A stretch of 64,000 nucleotides of DNA from Bacteroidia bacterium (GTDB lineage Bacteria > Bacteroidota > Bacteroidia > Flavobacteriales > Flavobacteriaceae): NCBI GenBank assembly GCA_030427735.1, contig JAUIBP010000013.1, positions 28,405 through 92,404 of the forward strand, read 5' to 3'. The notes below the pieces were generated by a model. It did no database searches and had not been told where the DNA came from. It saw nothing but the letters and a program-made list of their open reading frames with translations. Within the stretch, counting starts at the first letter, position 1. Every line of letters begins with the position of its first letter. Below are positions 9,216 through 19,300 of the stretch, in pieces. The position numbers and the translations under genes were made by a program.

Positions 9216-9971
9216 ATGAAAATTTTAAAAATTATGTTAGTATTAGGTTTTGCGTGCGGCGGATTCATGGCATGCTCAACTGACGATTCGGTATCAGATA
9301 ACGAACAATCTAATTACGATATTACAAGTGAAAATAAATTGAAGCTTTTATATCAAAACCCTAGAATAGAAACTGATGTTTTTGATTCCGGAATATCCGA
9401 AGAACCTGAAATTAATTGGGATGGTAAAGAAGGTATTGTTACTTTAGAGAAAGGGTATCCAGGTATAGATGTAGACGCCAGTACAGGAGAAGTGTTTTGG
9501 AATAGTACTTTAGGACTGGGAGTGTATTTTTTAACAGTGAAAATCGATAATGGTTTGCATTCTAAAACTAGAAAATTGGTTTTAGATGTTAGATTAGGTG
9601 GTAACTTTAAAATTAAATATAACAGTTACAGTCCAGGCGTTGCTTTTCCTAATGAAGGTTTTGAATATGGACAGTTGCGGTTTTCTAAAGAAGGATCAAT
9701 TTTTAACGATGATTTTCCATTAGGGGCTGAGTATTTAGGGAAATGGTCTTGGGTTGATGCAGAGCACATACAAGGGTATTATTATTTAAAAGCTGCAGAT
9801 GGCTCTAAAGTTTATAGAAATTTTAGTGTTAAATTAAAAGAACACAATGCAAATAGCAGACAAGTTAAATTTCAAGGGCAATGGTCTAATCACACGTTTA
9901 GTTTTGATGATGTAAATAATAATAACAAAGCAGGTGGTTATTTAGAACTAGAACTATATCACATTAAATGA
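9216..9971 (+). CDS. Lipoprotein of unknown function
   Basis: The ATG at 9216 gives a textbook lipoprotein signal, MKILKIMLVLGFACGGFMAC, followed by an acidic Ser/Asp linker; an upstream in-frame start at 9180 would bury it. The mature part of about 230 residues has an Ig/cadherin-like first half (INWDGKEGIVTLEKG, GVYFLTVKIDNG) and a beta-rich second half with many aromatic residues. I recognise no catalytic motif. It stands alone between a divergent LytTR regulator and the convergent proline operon and ends before a strong terminator. Carbohydrate binding or a cell-surface role would be guesses. Confidence 0.8.
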   Translation: MKILKIMLVLGFACGGFMACSTDDSVSDNEQSNYDITSENKLKLLYQNPRIETDVFDSGISEEPEINWDGKEGIVTLEKGYPGIDVDASTGEVFWNSTLGLGVYFLTVKIDNGLHSKTRKLVLDVRLGGNFKIKYNSYSPGVAFPNEGFEYGQLRFSKEGSIFNDDFPLGAEYLGKWSWVDAEHIQGYYYLKAADGSKVYRNFSVKLKEHNANSRQVKFQGQWSNHTFSFDDVNNNNKAGGYLELELYHIK

Positions 9972-9988
9972 TTTTATACTTACAAAGT

Positions 9989-10015
9989 AAAAGGCTACCC
10001 AAATGGTAGCCTTTT
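9989..10015. terminator. Bidirectional rho-independent terminator
   Basis: An 11-bp perfect stem (AAAAGGCTACC at 9989-9999, GGTAGCCTTTT at 10005-10015) with a 5-nt loop lies between the convergent lipoprotein gene and proA. A/T runs at both arms allow termination from either side. Confidence 0.85.
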
Positions 10016-10040
10016 GCATTATATAGAATTTAGAAGTGGA

Positions 10041-11240
10041 TTAAACGCGAACGTGTCCGTCTCCAAATATGTAATATTTATTTGTCACCAATTCTTTAAG
10101 ACCTAATGGCCCTCTGTGGTGTAATTTATCGGTACTAATGGCAAGTTCTGCACCAACACCCATTTTACCACCATCGGTAAATCGGGTAGAGGCATTTTGG
10201 TACACAGCAGCACAGTCTACTGCTTCCATAAATGTTATAGCTTTTTCCTTGCTATTGGTCATAATAGTTGCCGAGTGCCCACCAGAAAAAGTATTAATTT
10301 TAGTAATGGCTTCATCTAACGAAGCTACAGTGCCAATACAGCATTTTAAAGCGAGAAACTCTTCGTGCCAAACCGATTCGTTTGGAACTAGAGCGGCGTC
10401 TTTAAGAGTATTTTGAGTTTCAGAATCTACTAAGATTTCTACATCTTTAGCTTTTAAAGTAGCTTCTAAATCTTTTAATTTTTGTTCGTAATTCGGAATG
10501 TCTTTATGCACTAGAATTTTGTCTAAAGCATTACAGGCCGAAATTTTATCGGTTTTAGCGTTTAAAACCACTTTTAAAGTATTGTCCCAATCGGCAGTTT
10601 TATCAATAAACATAAAGTTATTTCCACGGCCACTTACCAATACGGCACAGCGGGCATGTTCTTTTACAAACTGAATTAAACGTTCGCCACCGCGAGGCAC
10701 AATCAAGTCTAATTTCTCTGACGGATTTTTTAAGAAGTTCTGAGTTTCTTCACGATTTAAGGTTAATAGCTGAATGTAATTGGTATCTAAACCATGGGTT
10801 TTTAATGCCTGATGCCAAAAATCTACCAAAACTTTATTACTGTTTATGGCTTCTTTACCACCTTTTAATAAAATTTTGTTGTTGGCTTTAAAGGCTAGTA
10901 CAGCAGCTTCTATGGTAACATCTGGTCTAGATTCGTAAATAATCATAATGGTACCAAAAGGAGCTGTTTTATTGGTTATTTCTAAACCATTGTCTAGCAA
11001 TCTGTGCGAAATGGTTTGTCCAATAGGGTCGTCTTGTAGCATGACTTCTTTTACTGCGGTTATCATGCCATCTATCTTTTTGTCATCTACGATTAACCTA
11101 TCGTACATGGCTTGGTCGTCTTTGTTAAATGCTTCTAAATCTTTTTTGTTCGCGCTTAAAAGTTGTGCTCTTTGGGTGTCCAATAGTTCAATCATAGATT
11201 GTAGCACATTATTTTTTAAGTCGGTTTTTAATAATTTCAT
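10041..11240 (-). CDS. proA: Glutamate-5-semialdehyde dehydrogenase (gamma-glutamyl phosphate reductase)
   Basis: This is the second enzyme of proline synthesis: it reduces gamma-glutamyl phosphate to glutamate-5-semialdehyde with NADPH in the cytoplasm. At 399 residues it is close to the normal family length. Diagnostic stretches are IIYESRPDVTIEAA, VPRGGERLI and KISACNALDK, where C236 is the catalytic cysteine. It is the last gene of proC-proB-proA, starting 9 bp after the proB stop, so the three are surely co-transcribed. Confidence 0.97.
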   Translation of the reverse strand: MKLLKTDLKNNVLQSMIELLDTQRAQLLSANKKDLEAFNKDDQAMYDRLIVDDKKIDGMITAVKEVMLQDDPIGQTISHRLLDNGLEITNKTAPFGTIMIIYESRPDVTIEAAVLAFKANNKILLKGGKEAINSNKVLVDFWHQALKTHGLDTNYIQLLTLNREETQNFLKNPSEKLDLIVPRGGERLIQFVKEHARCAVLVSGRGNNFMFIDKTADWDNTLKVVLNAKTDKISACNALDKILVHKDIPNYEQKLKDLEATLKAKDVEILVDSETQNTLKDAALVPNESVWHEEFLALKCCIGTVASLDEAITKINTFSGGHSATIMTNSKEKAITFMEAVDCAAVYQNASTRFTDGGKMGVGAELAISTDKLHHRGPLGLKELVTNKYYIFGDGHVRV

Positions 11241-11249
11241 GAGTGTTTT

Positions 11250-12038
11250 TTAAATTTCTACTTTGGTTCCTATGGCTTTTCCTTCAATAATATCTATAAT
11301 GGTATTTTCGTTTTTACCATTAGCAATTATGGTTGGAATGTTTTTAGCCGCGGTTTTCTTGGCGTAATTCAGCTTAGAAAGCATACCGCCTCGGCCTTCG
11401 GCTTCGCCTTTATTACTTTCGCTTATAAAATGATTCACATTTTCGTTGATGCCTACTTCTTCGACTAAAGACGAATCGTCTGCTTCTGGATGACCGTCAA
11501 ACAAACCATCGATATCTGTAAGGATGATGAGTTTATCGGCATCGATAAGTTCTGCAATTAAACTCGCCAATTCGTCGTTGTCGGAAAACATGGCGTGGGT
11601 TAACGATACGGTATCGTCTTCATTTGCAATAGGAATTACACCTTCTGCTAATAAATTTTCGTAACAATTTTTCATGTTACTACGGTGTTCTCCCGGATTA
11701 AAATCGTTTTTTGTAGGAAGCACTTGTGCACATTTCATACCGTAATCGTGAAAGATGTTGTAATACAAGCGCATCATACGTGGTTGGCCAATAGCCGAAT
11801 ATACTTGACGTCTGGAAGCTTTATCTTTAATGTCTGAACTGCCTAAAACTTCTTTTCCGGCAATTACAGAACCCGACGATACCAATACGGTAATTATATC
11901 GCGTTCGTACAACTCGGCAATTTGTTTTACAAGGCGTTCTAAAACCGGGCGTACAATACGGTTGTCTTTATTGGTCATTACATTGGTACCAACCTTTATA
12001 ACGATTTTTTGTTTGTACTTTTTATTATTTGTCTCCAT
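11250..12038 (-). CDS. proB: Glutamate 5-kinase, PUA-less form
   Basis: The enzyme phosphorylates glutamate with ATP in the first step of proline synthesis. The amino-acid kinase fold is clear (VIKVGTNVMTNKDNRIV, VSSGSVIAGKE, EDDTVS, LTDIDGLFDG, GGMLSKL). At 262 residues it consists of the kinase domain only and lacks the C-terminal PUA domain of the E. coli enzyme of about 367 residues. Short forms are known in other bacteria. Its start overlaps the proC 3' end by 14 bp, indicating translational coupling. Confidence 0.95.
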   Translation of the reverse strand: METNNKKYKQKIVIKVGTNVMTNKDNRIVRPVLERLVKQIAELYERDIITVLVSSGSVIAGKEVLGSSDIKDKASRRQVYSAIGQPRMMRLYYNIFHDYGMKCAQVLPTKNDFNPGEHRSNMKNCYENLLAEGVIPIANEDDTVSLTHAMFSDNDELASLIAELIDADKLIILTDIDGLFDGHPEADDSSLVEEVGINENVNHFISESNKGEAEGRGGMLSKLNYAKKTAAKNIPTIIANGKNENTIIDIIEGKAIGTKVEI

Positions 12039-12834
12039 TACCTAGTTCTATTGCTCTGTTAAAAGCGGCGAAAGCTGCTTCTTTAATTAATTCGTTTACA
12101 TTATTATCGTCCATACTATCTAATGCAGCTCTTGTTGTACCTCCTTTAGAGGCCACACGCTCCATCCAGGTATTTGGCGATAAATCGTTTTGGTTAAATA
12201 AGTCTACTGCCCCTGTAAAGGTTTGACTTACTAAAACTTTAGAGTCGTTTTTAGAAAAGCCCATTTGTAATGCAGCTTCCATCATACTTTGCATAAAATA
12301 GAATACGTATGCAGGACCGCTACCAGAGATACCAGTAGAGGCGTCTATAAAGTTTTCGTTGCTTACTAAAATAGATTTTCCTGTGGTGTTTAACAGGTTT
12401 TCTATGGTTAATAATTCGATTCTGGATACCGATTTAGAGGCGGTGTACGAGGTTAAACCTTTGCCAACTTTGGCTGGTAAATTAGGCATTGTTCTTACTA
12501 CTTTTTCTAGGCCTAATCCGTCTTGGATATAACTAATAGTTACACCTGCCATTAACGAAATAGCAATTTGCCCAGGAGTTACCATAGGTGCTATTTTCGA
12601 AAATAAATCGTCTACGTGGTAGGGTTTTACGGCTAGAAAAATTAAATCTGCTTGTGGTACGCAGTCTTTAGGATCTTTGAAGACATCGAAATGAGAGACT
12701 TTATTAAGACTTTCAATTTTCTCATCCGAGCTGTCTAAAATCATGATGTTTCTTTTTTTTAGAAGTTTCGATTTCGACATGGCTTCGGCATAGGTAAGTC
12801 CCATATTTCCCGCTCCAATTACTAATAATTTCAT
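12025..12834 (-). CDS. proC: Pyrroline-5-carboxylate reductase
   Basis: It catalyses the last step of proline synthesis, NAD(P)H-dependent reduction of pyrroline-5-carboxylate. The N-terminal Rossmann motif VIGAGNMGLTYAEAM and the P5CR signature (SGSGPAYVFYFMQSM, then KGGTTRAALDSM) are present, and 269 residues is normal. It is the promoter-proximal gene of the operon, so all three proline enzymes are made together. Confidence 0.97.
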   Translation of the reverse strand: MKLLVIGAGNMGLTYAEAMSKSKLLKKRNIMILDSSDEKIESLNKVSHFDVFKDPKDCVPQADLIFLAVKPYHVDDLFSKIAPMVTPGQIAISLMAGVTISYIQDGLGLEKVVRTMPNLPAKVGKGLTSYTASKSVSRIELLTIENLLNTTGKSILVSNENFIDASTGISGSGPAYVFYFMQSMMEAALQMGFSKNDSKVLVSQTFTGAVDLFNQNDLSPNTWMERVASKGGTTRAALDSMDDNNVNELIKEAAFAAFNRAIELGNGDK

Positions 12835-13252
12835 TAGTTCTTTTTTAAGTTAAAAATTTATTACACCTACATAATACTAAAATATGCGAGTTATCAAAAT
12901 TTGAACAGTTTTATAGCGTTTTTAGCAGGTGTTTTTGCGTACTGTTTAATGAATTAACGGTAAAATTGTTAAATTAACAATAGAGGGTGTTTATGCAGTG
13001 TATAGAGGAAATTGATGTTTATATATAGAAAAACCGCTTGCCAAAGCAAGCGGTTTTATCAAAAAAAATAATTAATCAAACGGTATTTGTAGGTTGTAAA
13101 GAACCCGCTTCGTTTAAAAAAATGGCGATGCGTATTAGGCATCTATCTAATTTAAAAGCCCCCTTTGAATTTAAATTAGAGTCTTATTAAGATTTTCAAA
13201 CAGTTTTAGATGTTTGTCTATCTTGTAAGTTGTCATTAACTAGTTTTTAAAC
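12835..13252. other. Intergenic region between proC and the giant protease
   Basis: This gap upstream of proC should hold the proline operon promoter on the minus strand, but no clear TAnnTTTG box was recognised. It also holds a terminator hairpin at 13030-13057. No ORF was seen in it. Confidence 0.5.
13030..13057 (-). terminator. Strong hairpin terminator downstream of the protease gene
   Basis: A 12-bp perfect stem (AAAACCGCTTGC at 13030-13041, GCAAGCGGTTTT at 13046-13057) with a CAAA loop. Read on the minus strand the stem ends in a run of T. It lies about 250 bp after the protease stop and upstream of proC, insulating the two units. Confidence 0.75.
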
Positions 13253-13283
13253 CTCCCCAAGTTGTAAAAAAAACGTTGGGGAG
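13253..13283 (-). terminator. Hairpin 24 bp after the protease stop
   Basis: CTCCCCAA (13253-13260) pairs perfectly with TTGGGGAG (13276-13283) across a 15-nt loop. On the minus strand it follows the stop of the giant protease gene and is followed by GTTTAAAAAC. It is a likely first terminator, backed up by the stronger one at 13030. Confidence 0.55.
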
Positions 13284-13306
13284 CGTTTAAGCATGTAGAA
13301 AAATGA

Positions 13307-16300
13307 TTACTGTTTAACAAATTTGAAATTAGAAGTACCTTGGGTAGCGTATGCTTTTATAAAATACACGCCATCTTCTAATTTAGAAACATTAATACTT
13401 GTTTTACGGTTTGTGTTTTCCAATTCTTGTCTTAACACCAACTGTCCGTTAATACTATATATTTCTATTGTTGAAATTGAAACTTGAGCAGCGATGTTTA
13501 AAACACTAGATGCAGGGTTAGGATATAGTTGTAGTCCTAGTGTATTTTCATGATCTATACCTAAACTTTGCCCGACATTTACTGTAACTTCTATTTCGGT
13601 ACTTGCACCAAAACTATCTGTTGCAGTTAGCTTTAAGGTTGTAGACCCTTCCAACAGCGTTTGTAATATAAAATTAGCACCAGAAGTAAAGGCATTAACG
13701 ATAGAGGCATCGGTTACAGATACATTAAAAGTCATTTCGTCGCCATCTGGATCTACAAAGAAATCGGTAAAGCTTAAGTTATCGTACATGTTTATAGTCT
13801 CGTAGTTCAGCTCTGTAAAATCTAAAGCTTCAGGAGCGCGGTTGGCATCCATAACTTCTATAGTTACAGTTTCTGTAGTACTTGCACCATTAACATCGCT
13901 TACCAAAACATTTACGATGTATACACCTTCACTTTCGTGATCTGGCGTCATGGTAAATGTAAGTGTATTGTTATCTAAGGTATGGTTTATCCAGCTAGGT
14001 GCATTTTGTAAATTAACGCTAAGCTCATCGTTTTCTGTATCGACAATAGTAAAGCTGTGGGTTGTTGTTTCGCCTTCGTTAATAACAATTAATTCAGGGA
14101 TATCCGCAATGCCAGGTGCTTGATTAACATGAAGTGTAACCGGAATTTGCGCTACTGGTTTAAACGGATCGTTGGTTTTCACCACTAATTTAGCGTGTTG
14201 GTCTCCAGCTTTTGCGTTTGCAGCAAAGAAGTCTAAAGTTACATTTTTAGATGCACCAACAGCAATATTAGGATCGATTACGTCTTCTACAGTTACCCAA
14301 GCGTTAGTCGTGTAAGTTTCTTCTAAAGCTCTTACCATCCAACCGTAATCTGGATATATTTCTTGAAGGTCTAACCACTGGTTGTTGTCTAATGTTGTAA
14401 ATCTACCAGGCACAGTATCTAATCCTGTTACTACACTTTGTGGATAGGCTAAATCGAATGGGAATTTTAAGATGATATAAAATTCTTCATTAGGATACAT
14501 AGCATACGATTGATTTAATGCAATAGTAATTTCAGATTCTGTTCCTTCTGTTATATTGTAGTTGAAGTTGCCCGAACCTAAAATAGTAGCATCGGCTATA
14601 GTCGTGCCACCAGCTCTAATTTCGTATTCAATTGTACCTTCTAACAACTCATCTGCCTTAATAAAGGTTTGAATGTGCGATAAGGTAAAGCCTTCGGCAC
14701 CAGCATTAAAACGTGTAGAACTTATAAAGTCTGTTGCACCGCCAAAGCCAATAAAGGTGTCTGGAGTGGTTTTAGAATCGTGTGCTAAAGTTCTGTTGTA
14801 ATCTCTAGACGTTTCGGTAGTCGAAGCATTTAAATTACTTGCCGCAAGTTGTAGTGCTAAGTTTTTATGATTTGCAAAAGAACCTAATGTTTGGTTTTCA
14901 GACGTAGATGATGTCTCCAAAGCTTCTCTTAAATAATCCAAACTCAGACCAAATGTTAAATCTCCCGAACCTTCAGCATTGTTAAATGTGGCTGTTTGCG
15001 TATCGGTTCCAGTTGGTGTAGCTATGCTACTGTAAATTTCTGAAGTATCGGTACCAAAAACAGGAGGTAAGGTAACTGTAGCAGTAACAGGAATATGTAA
15101 TGCTTCTGGTAAACTGCTGCTTACTATAAGTTCGTTGGTGATGTCTCCTGCATTTTGCGGGGTGTAAGTAATACGGAATTTTGCACTGTTACCTGGTTGT
15201 AACGATGGCCAATTCCATAAAAAGTCTACATTACTCCAATACCAAGATCCAAACCAATCGTCGTAAACATACAGTTCTACGGTGTAATTTTCGCTGTTTT
15301 CTGCTAGGGTTATGCCAGATAGGTCTAAAACGGCAACACCTGTATTATGGATATCGAATTCGCGAATGTACGATTTTGGACCTTCGCTAGTGGTATAGGC
15401 CATAATGCTACCATAATCAATAACTTCGGTAGACGGCGTTATTTTGGCGTCTCCGTTTACGGTTAAGGTTACAGGTTTTTCTAAGTTTTCGAAATTAGGA
15501 ACATTGGTTCTTAATTTAATGGCATCTGTATAAGTGCCAGCATACACACTACCAGCATCTATATTAACAAATGTGCTTAAAGTTTCTCCAGGAGCAACAA
15601 TGTGCTTTTCAGCAGGCGATAAAATATATGCCAAGCCACTGCCATGCGCCAAGGTGCTACGTTGCGATAATAAAACACTATCGTCTTTAGTTTTGTCTTG
15701 AAGTCCTATTACGGTATAATTAGATGAAAAATCGAAATTACCATTTAATTTATATTGGAATTTCATAGTGCCGTTCTTGTAGAAAATAACCTGTGCAGAC
15801 ATTGGTGCTCCAATACCTCCAAAATTATCAAGTAAATATTCCCAAGAAATTACGGTTTTGGAGTCGTCTTCGGTGTAAAAAACACCAACTTCGGCAGCAT
15901 CGAATAAGTAGGTGTTAAAACCTCCAAATGTCCAATATGGTGCTATAATTTTATCGGCATACTCTGATGGGAAAGTATCTCCGTTAATTATAGTTTCTGT
16001 TGGTTTTTCAAGAAAAATGGCACCGTTTTCAGCGATGTAAATGGTTGTATAATCTTCGCCATAAAACTGAATAGGATTGGTTAGTGTTAACGCTCTGTAA
16101 AATTCATCTGGATTATAAAAATCGTTTTGAATATGCGGTAGTTGTGTTCCTGTTGAACGAATGTCTAACCAATTGTAATTTTCGCCAGTATTATACATAT
16201 CTACCGAATAGCTGTAGTTGGCCAAACCATTGCTGGTTTCCAATTTGTTTCCTAGAGATAACCAAGCGTTTCCTGTGGCAACAAATTCTAGATCGGCTTT

Positions 16301-19300
16301 TCCTGGGTTAGAGATGTTCAGTTCGTGCGAAGCTGTTTCTCCATAATTTAAGGTTTCCGTTAAAGGTGTAAGATCTACATCTATAGCAGGCGGATCTAAG
16401 ACAGAACCTTTAATATTAATCTCGAAGCTAGAACCTTCGTCTGTTGTTATACTTATAAAGTCATTAAAATCTCCAACTACATCGGTTGGCATTTCTACAT
16501 CAAAAACTAAAGACGAAGCAGCGGCTACCGTTCCAGAAGTTTCTCCTGTAACGATAAAGTTGTTTGTGCTTTGCGTAAACGCTGTAATTGAAGCATCGGC
16601 AGTACCTTCGTTATTTAAAATGAAAGTTCTAGAAGTTTTTAAACCTTGAAAAACAGCACCAAAATCGATTTCTGTTTCCGATATCGAAACGTTTGGCGTA
16701 CCACCATCTGTTATATTTAACTGAACAAGAGCAATGGTTTGTGGTGCCGATGGATCGTTAGAAATAATGTTTATGTAACGATTTGTAATCCCTTCGTTTA
16801 AATCATCTGTAGCTAAACTAATGCTTAGTTCGGCTTGATCGCCAGGTAATAAAATACCACTACCATTTGTTATACCAGTAATAATATCTGGACCAGGGTA
16901 GTCGTAACCAATGGCCATACCTGTATAAACAGGATTTTGGTTATCGTAATTGTTATATAAAATACCTTCTTCTTGATCGAAGTCTTCAATAAGAATGTTT
17001 AAATACCCTAAGTTATTTTCGGCAAAAGTAACATTGTTATAATAAAAACGAATGTTTCCGTCTTTAAATAATACCATTTGTGCGCTAATAGAGCCGCCTA
17101 TACCATCAGGTATGTTGTCGTACTGTACAATTACACGATCGGGCTTAACTTGGTAATAAATGGTACCTCCAATGGTTAAATCTACCCAAGTACCTATTGG
17201 AGAAATATATCCTTTTGGTGTCCATGGAGCACCATCTAAATCAGGATTATTAACAGGGTTTAAACTGTCGTCGAAAGTAGTAAAACCTCCTTTGGCAATG
17301 TATAAAGTACTTAGTTGTTGCTTGTAATAAGGAAAACGGAAGCCCATATCTACACTCTTGTACACATTACCATTATCTTTAAAATATTGCGTAATATTTT
17401 CTCCTGTGGCAGAAATGTCTTCGTATGCGAATGCTATAGGTGAAGATTCTCCGTTGTGGTTAGATCTGAATTTATATCCCGCAGCGCTGTAGTCTTCTTC
17501 CCAATCGTTTCCTATACCTTGAGTATCGAAATTAGGAATGAAATATCTTAAGGCTGAAGCACCTTCGTTTTTAACACTAATATTGGCAGTAACGGCATCG
17601 CCAATAGTAAGATTATCTATAGTTTGCTCTTGTGGCGTTACCACAATTTTACCTGGCTCTGTGCTTACACCAAATAAAATGATATTAGCAGATTCTGAAT
17701 TTGAAGCCGACGAGATTTTAAGCACCCCATTATCGTTTCCTGTTTGTTGTCCAGGTGTGTATTTAATGGTTACATCTACAAACTGTTTTGCTGCAATTTG
17801 CCAAGGCGCATATCCTACCAATTCGAATTGCGGACTGGTGCTTGTAATCGATATGTTAGTAAAATTACCTAACCCAGTATTTGTTAATGTAAAGGTTAAT
17901 TCTTTTGATTTGCCTTGGAACACACTACCAAAATCAAGCTCCGATACGGCGCTTAATACAGGTTGCTGATTTTCTACATTAAGAGTTATTGGTAGTCTTA
18001 ATTCTGGTTGCTTACCGTCGTTAGATTTTAGAATAACATTGGCTGTATACGTACCATTAATTAAGTTAGCCGCGTTTGCGGTTAATGTGGTTTGGGCATT
18101 TTCGTTACCAAGTATTTCGCCAGAATCTGGATTTAAGGTAAGGTATTCGCCTAAAAATTCGTTGTTGCTAGTTGCTGCAACTACCCAAACATAATCTTCA
18201 GATTCTATTAAATCGGCTAAATTACCCCAAGTTGCTCCACCATCAAAAGACATGAAACAGTTGTTGTGAGACGTATCGGTTAAATCGGCTTTAGGCCCCA
18301 GACCTAACGGATATAAGTTTCCTGCAGGAACGTGAAATACAATCCAAAACGTTTCGCCTTGCTCGAAGTACAATTGCTCGTTTAGTTTAATATAAGCATA
18401 GTGCTGCTCGTTGGCATAGTAAGTGTATTCTTGACTTAACATTAAGTTGTCTCTGTTAAGTTGCTCGCCTTTATAGATTTCTACAGTTACAGGGCCTAGT
18501 TCAGGATCGAATTTTAAATATGATTTTACATCGGTAAGGTTAAAACCGTCTTCGTTGCTAACTACAAATTTAGTTGCCGATGAGTTTGGTATTTCGGTAT
18601 CTTCTTCACCTATAATATTTGTTTCGTACAAGTAGTATTGCAAAGAATTTGGCTCGAATCGCATTGGAGAAGGAATGGCATTTGCTCCAGATTTAGCCGT
18701 TGGCAAGTCTTGTTTACCTATAGTGGCATTAGCCGGAGTTTTAGTTTTTCCTTTTGGTTGGTAAGCTGCAGTTCGGCTATACGACAAAGCGGTAGATGTG
18801 TGTCTGGCTTCATAATCCCAACGTAATGTACCTTCGGCTTCATTTAAAATGTTGATGTCGTGAGTACCAGTAACCGATGTTAAAGCATCGATATTTAAGG
18901 TAATAGCTTTGCTGTTTTCATCTACATTTATTTGCGGGCCAGCGTTGGTTGTACCCGAAACAATGTTAGATAATAACGATACATTGCCCCATCTGTCTGT
19001 TGCAGAAATTGCGAAATGATAAGTAGTTAAACCGTATAGGTTTTCTAAGGTGTAAGTTATTTTTTCGCCAGCGTTGCTGTTGTTTACAGTTTCAACCTTG
19101 TCTGCGCTTGCATAGTTCTCGTTTGTAATTTCTTTATCGCTGTAATACACAGTAAAGTTGTACGGTGTATTATCATCTTTATCGCTTGGTACGGTCCAAG
19201 ACAATGTGGCAAATTCTTGTGCCAATCCATCTACAGTTAAATCGCTAACAGCTTCCGGTGCAATTTCTTGGTTGTTTTGTATGGCCAAATAGGCATCGGA

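Noticed and set aside
17538..17969. 143-codon antisense ORF inside the giant protease gene
   Set aside because: Fully within an intact coding frame, with no signal or domain; an antisense shadow.
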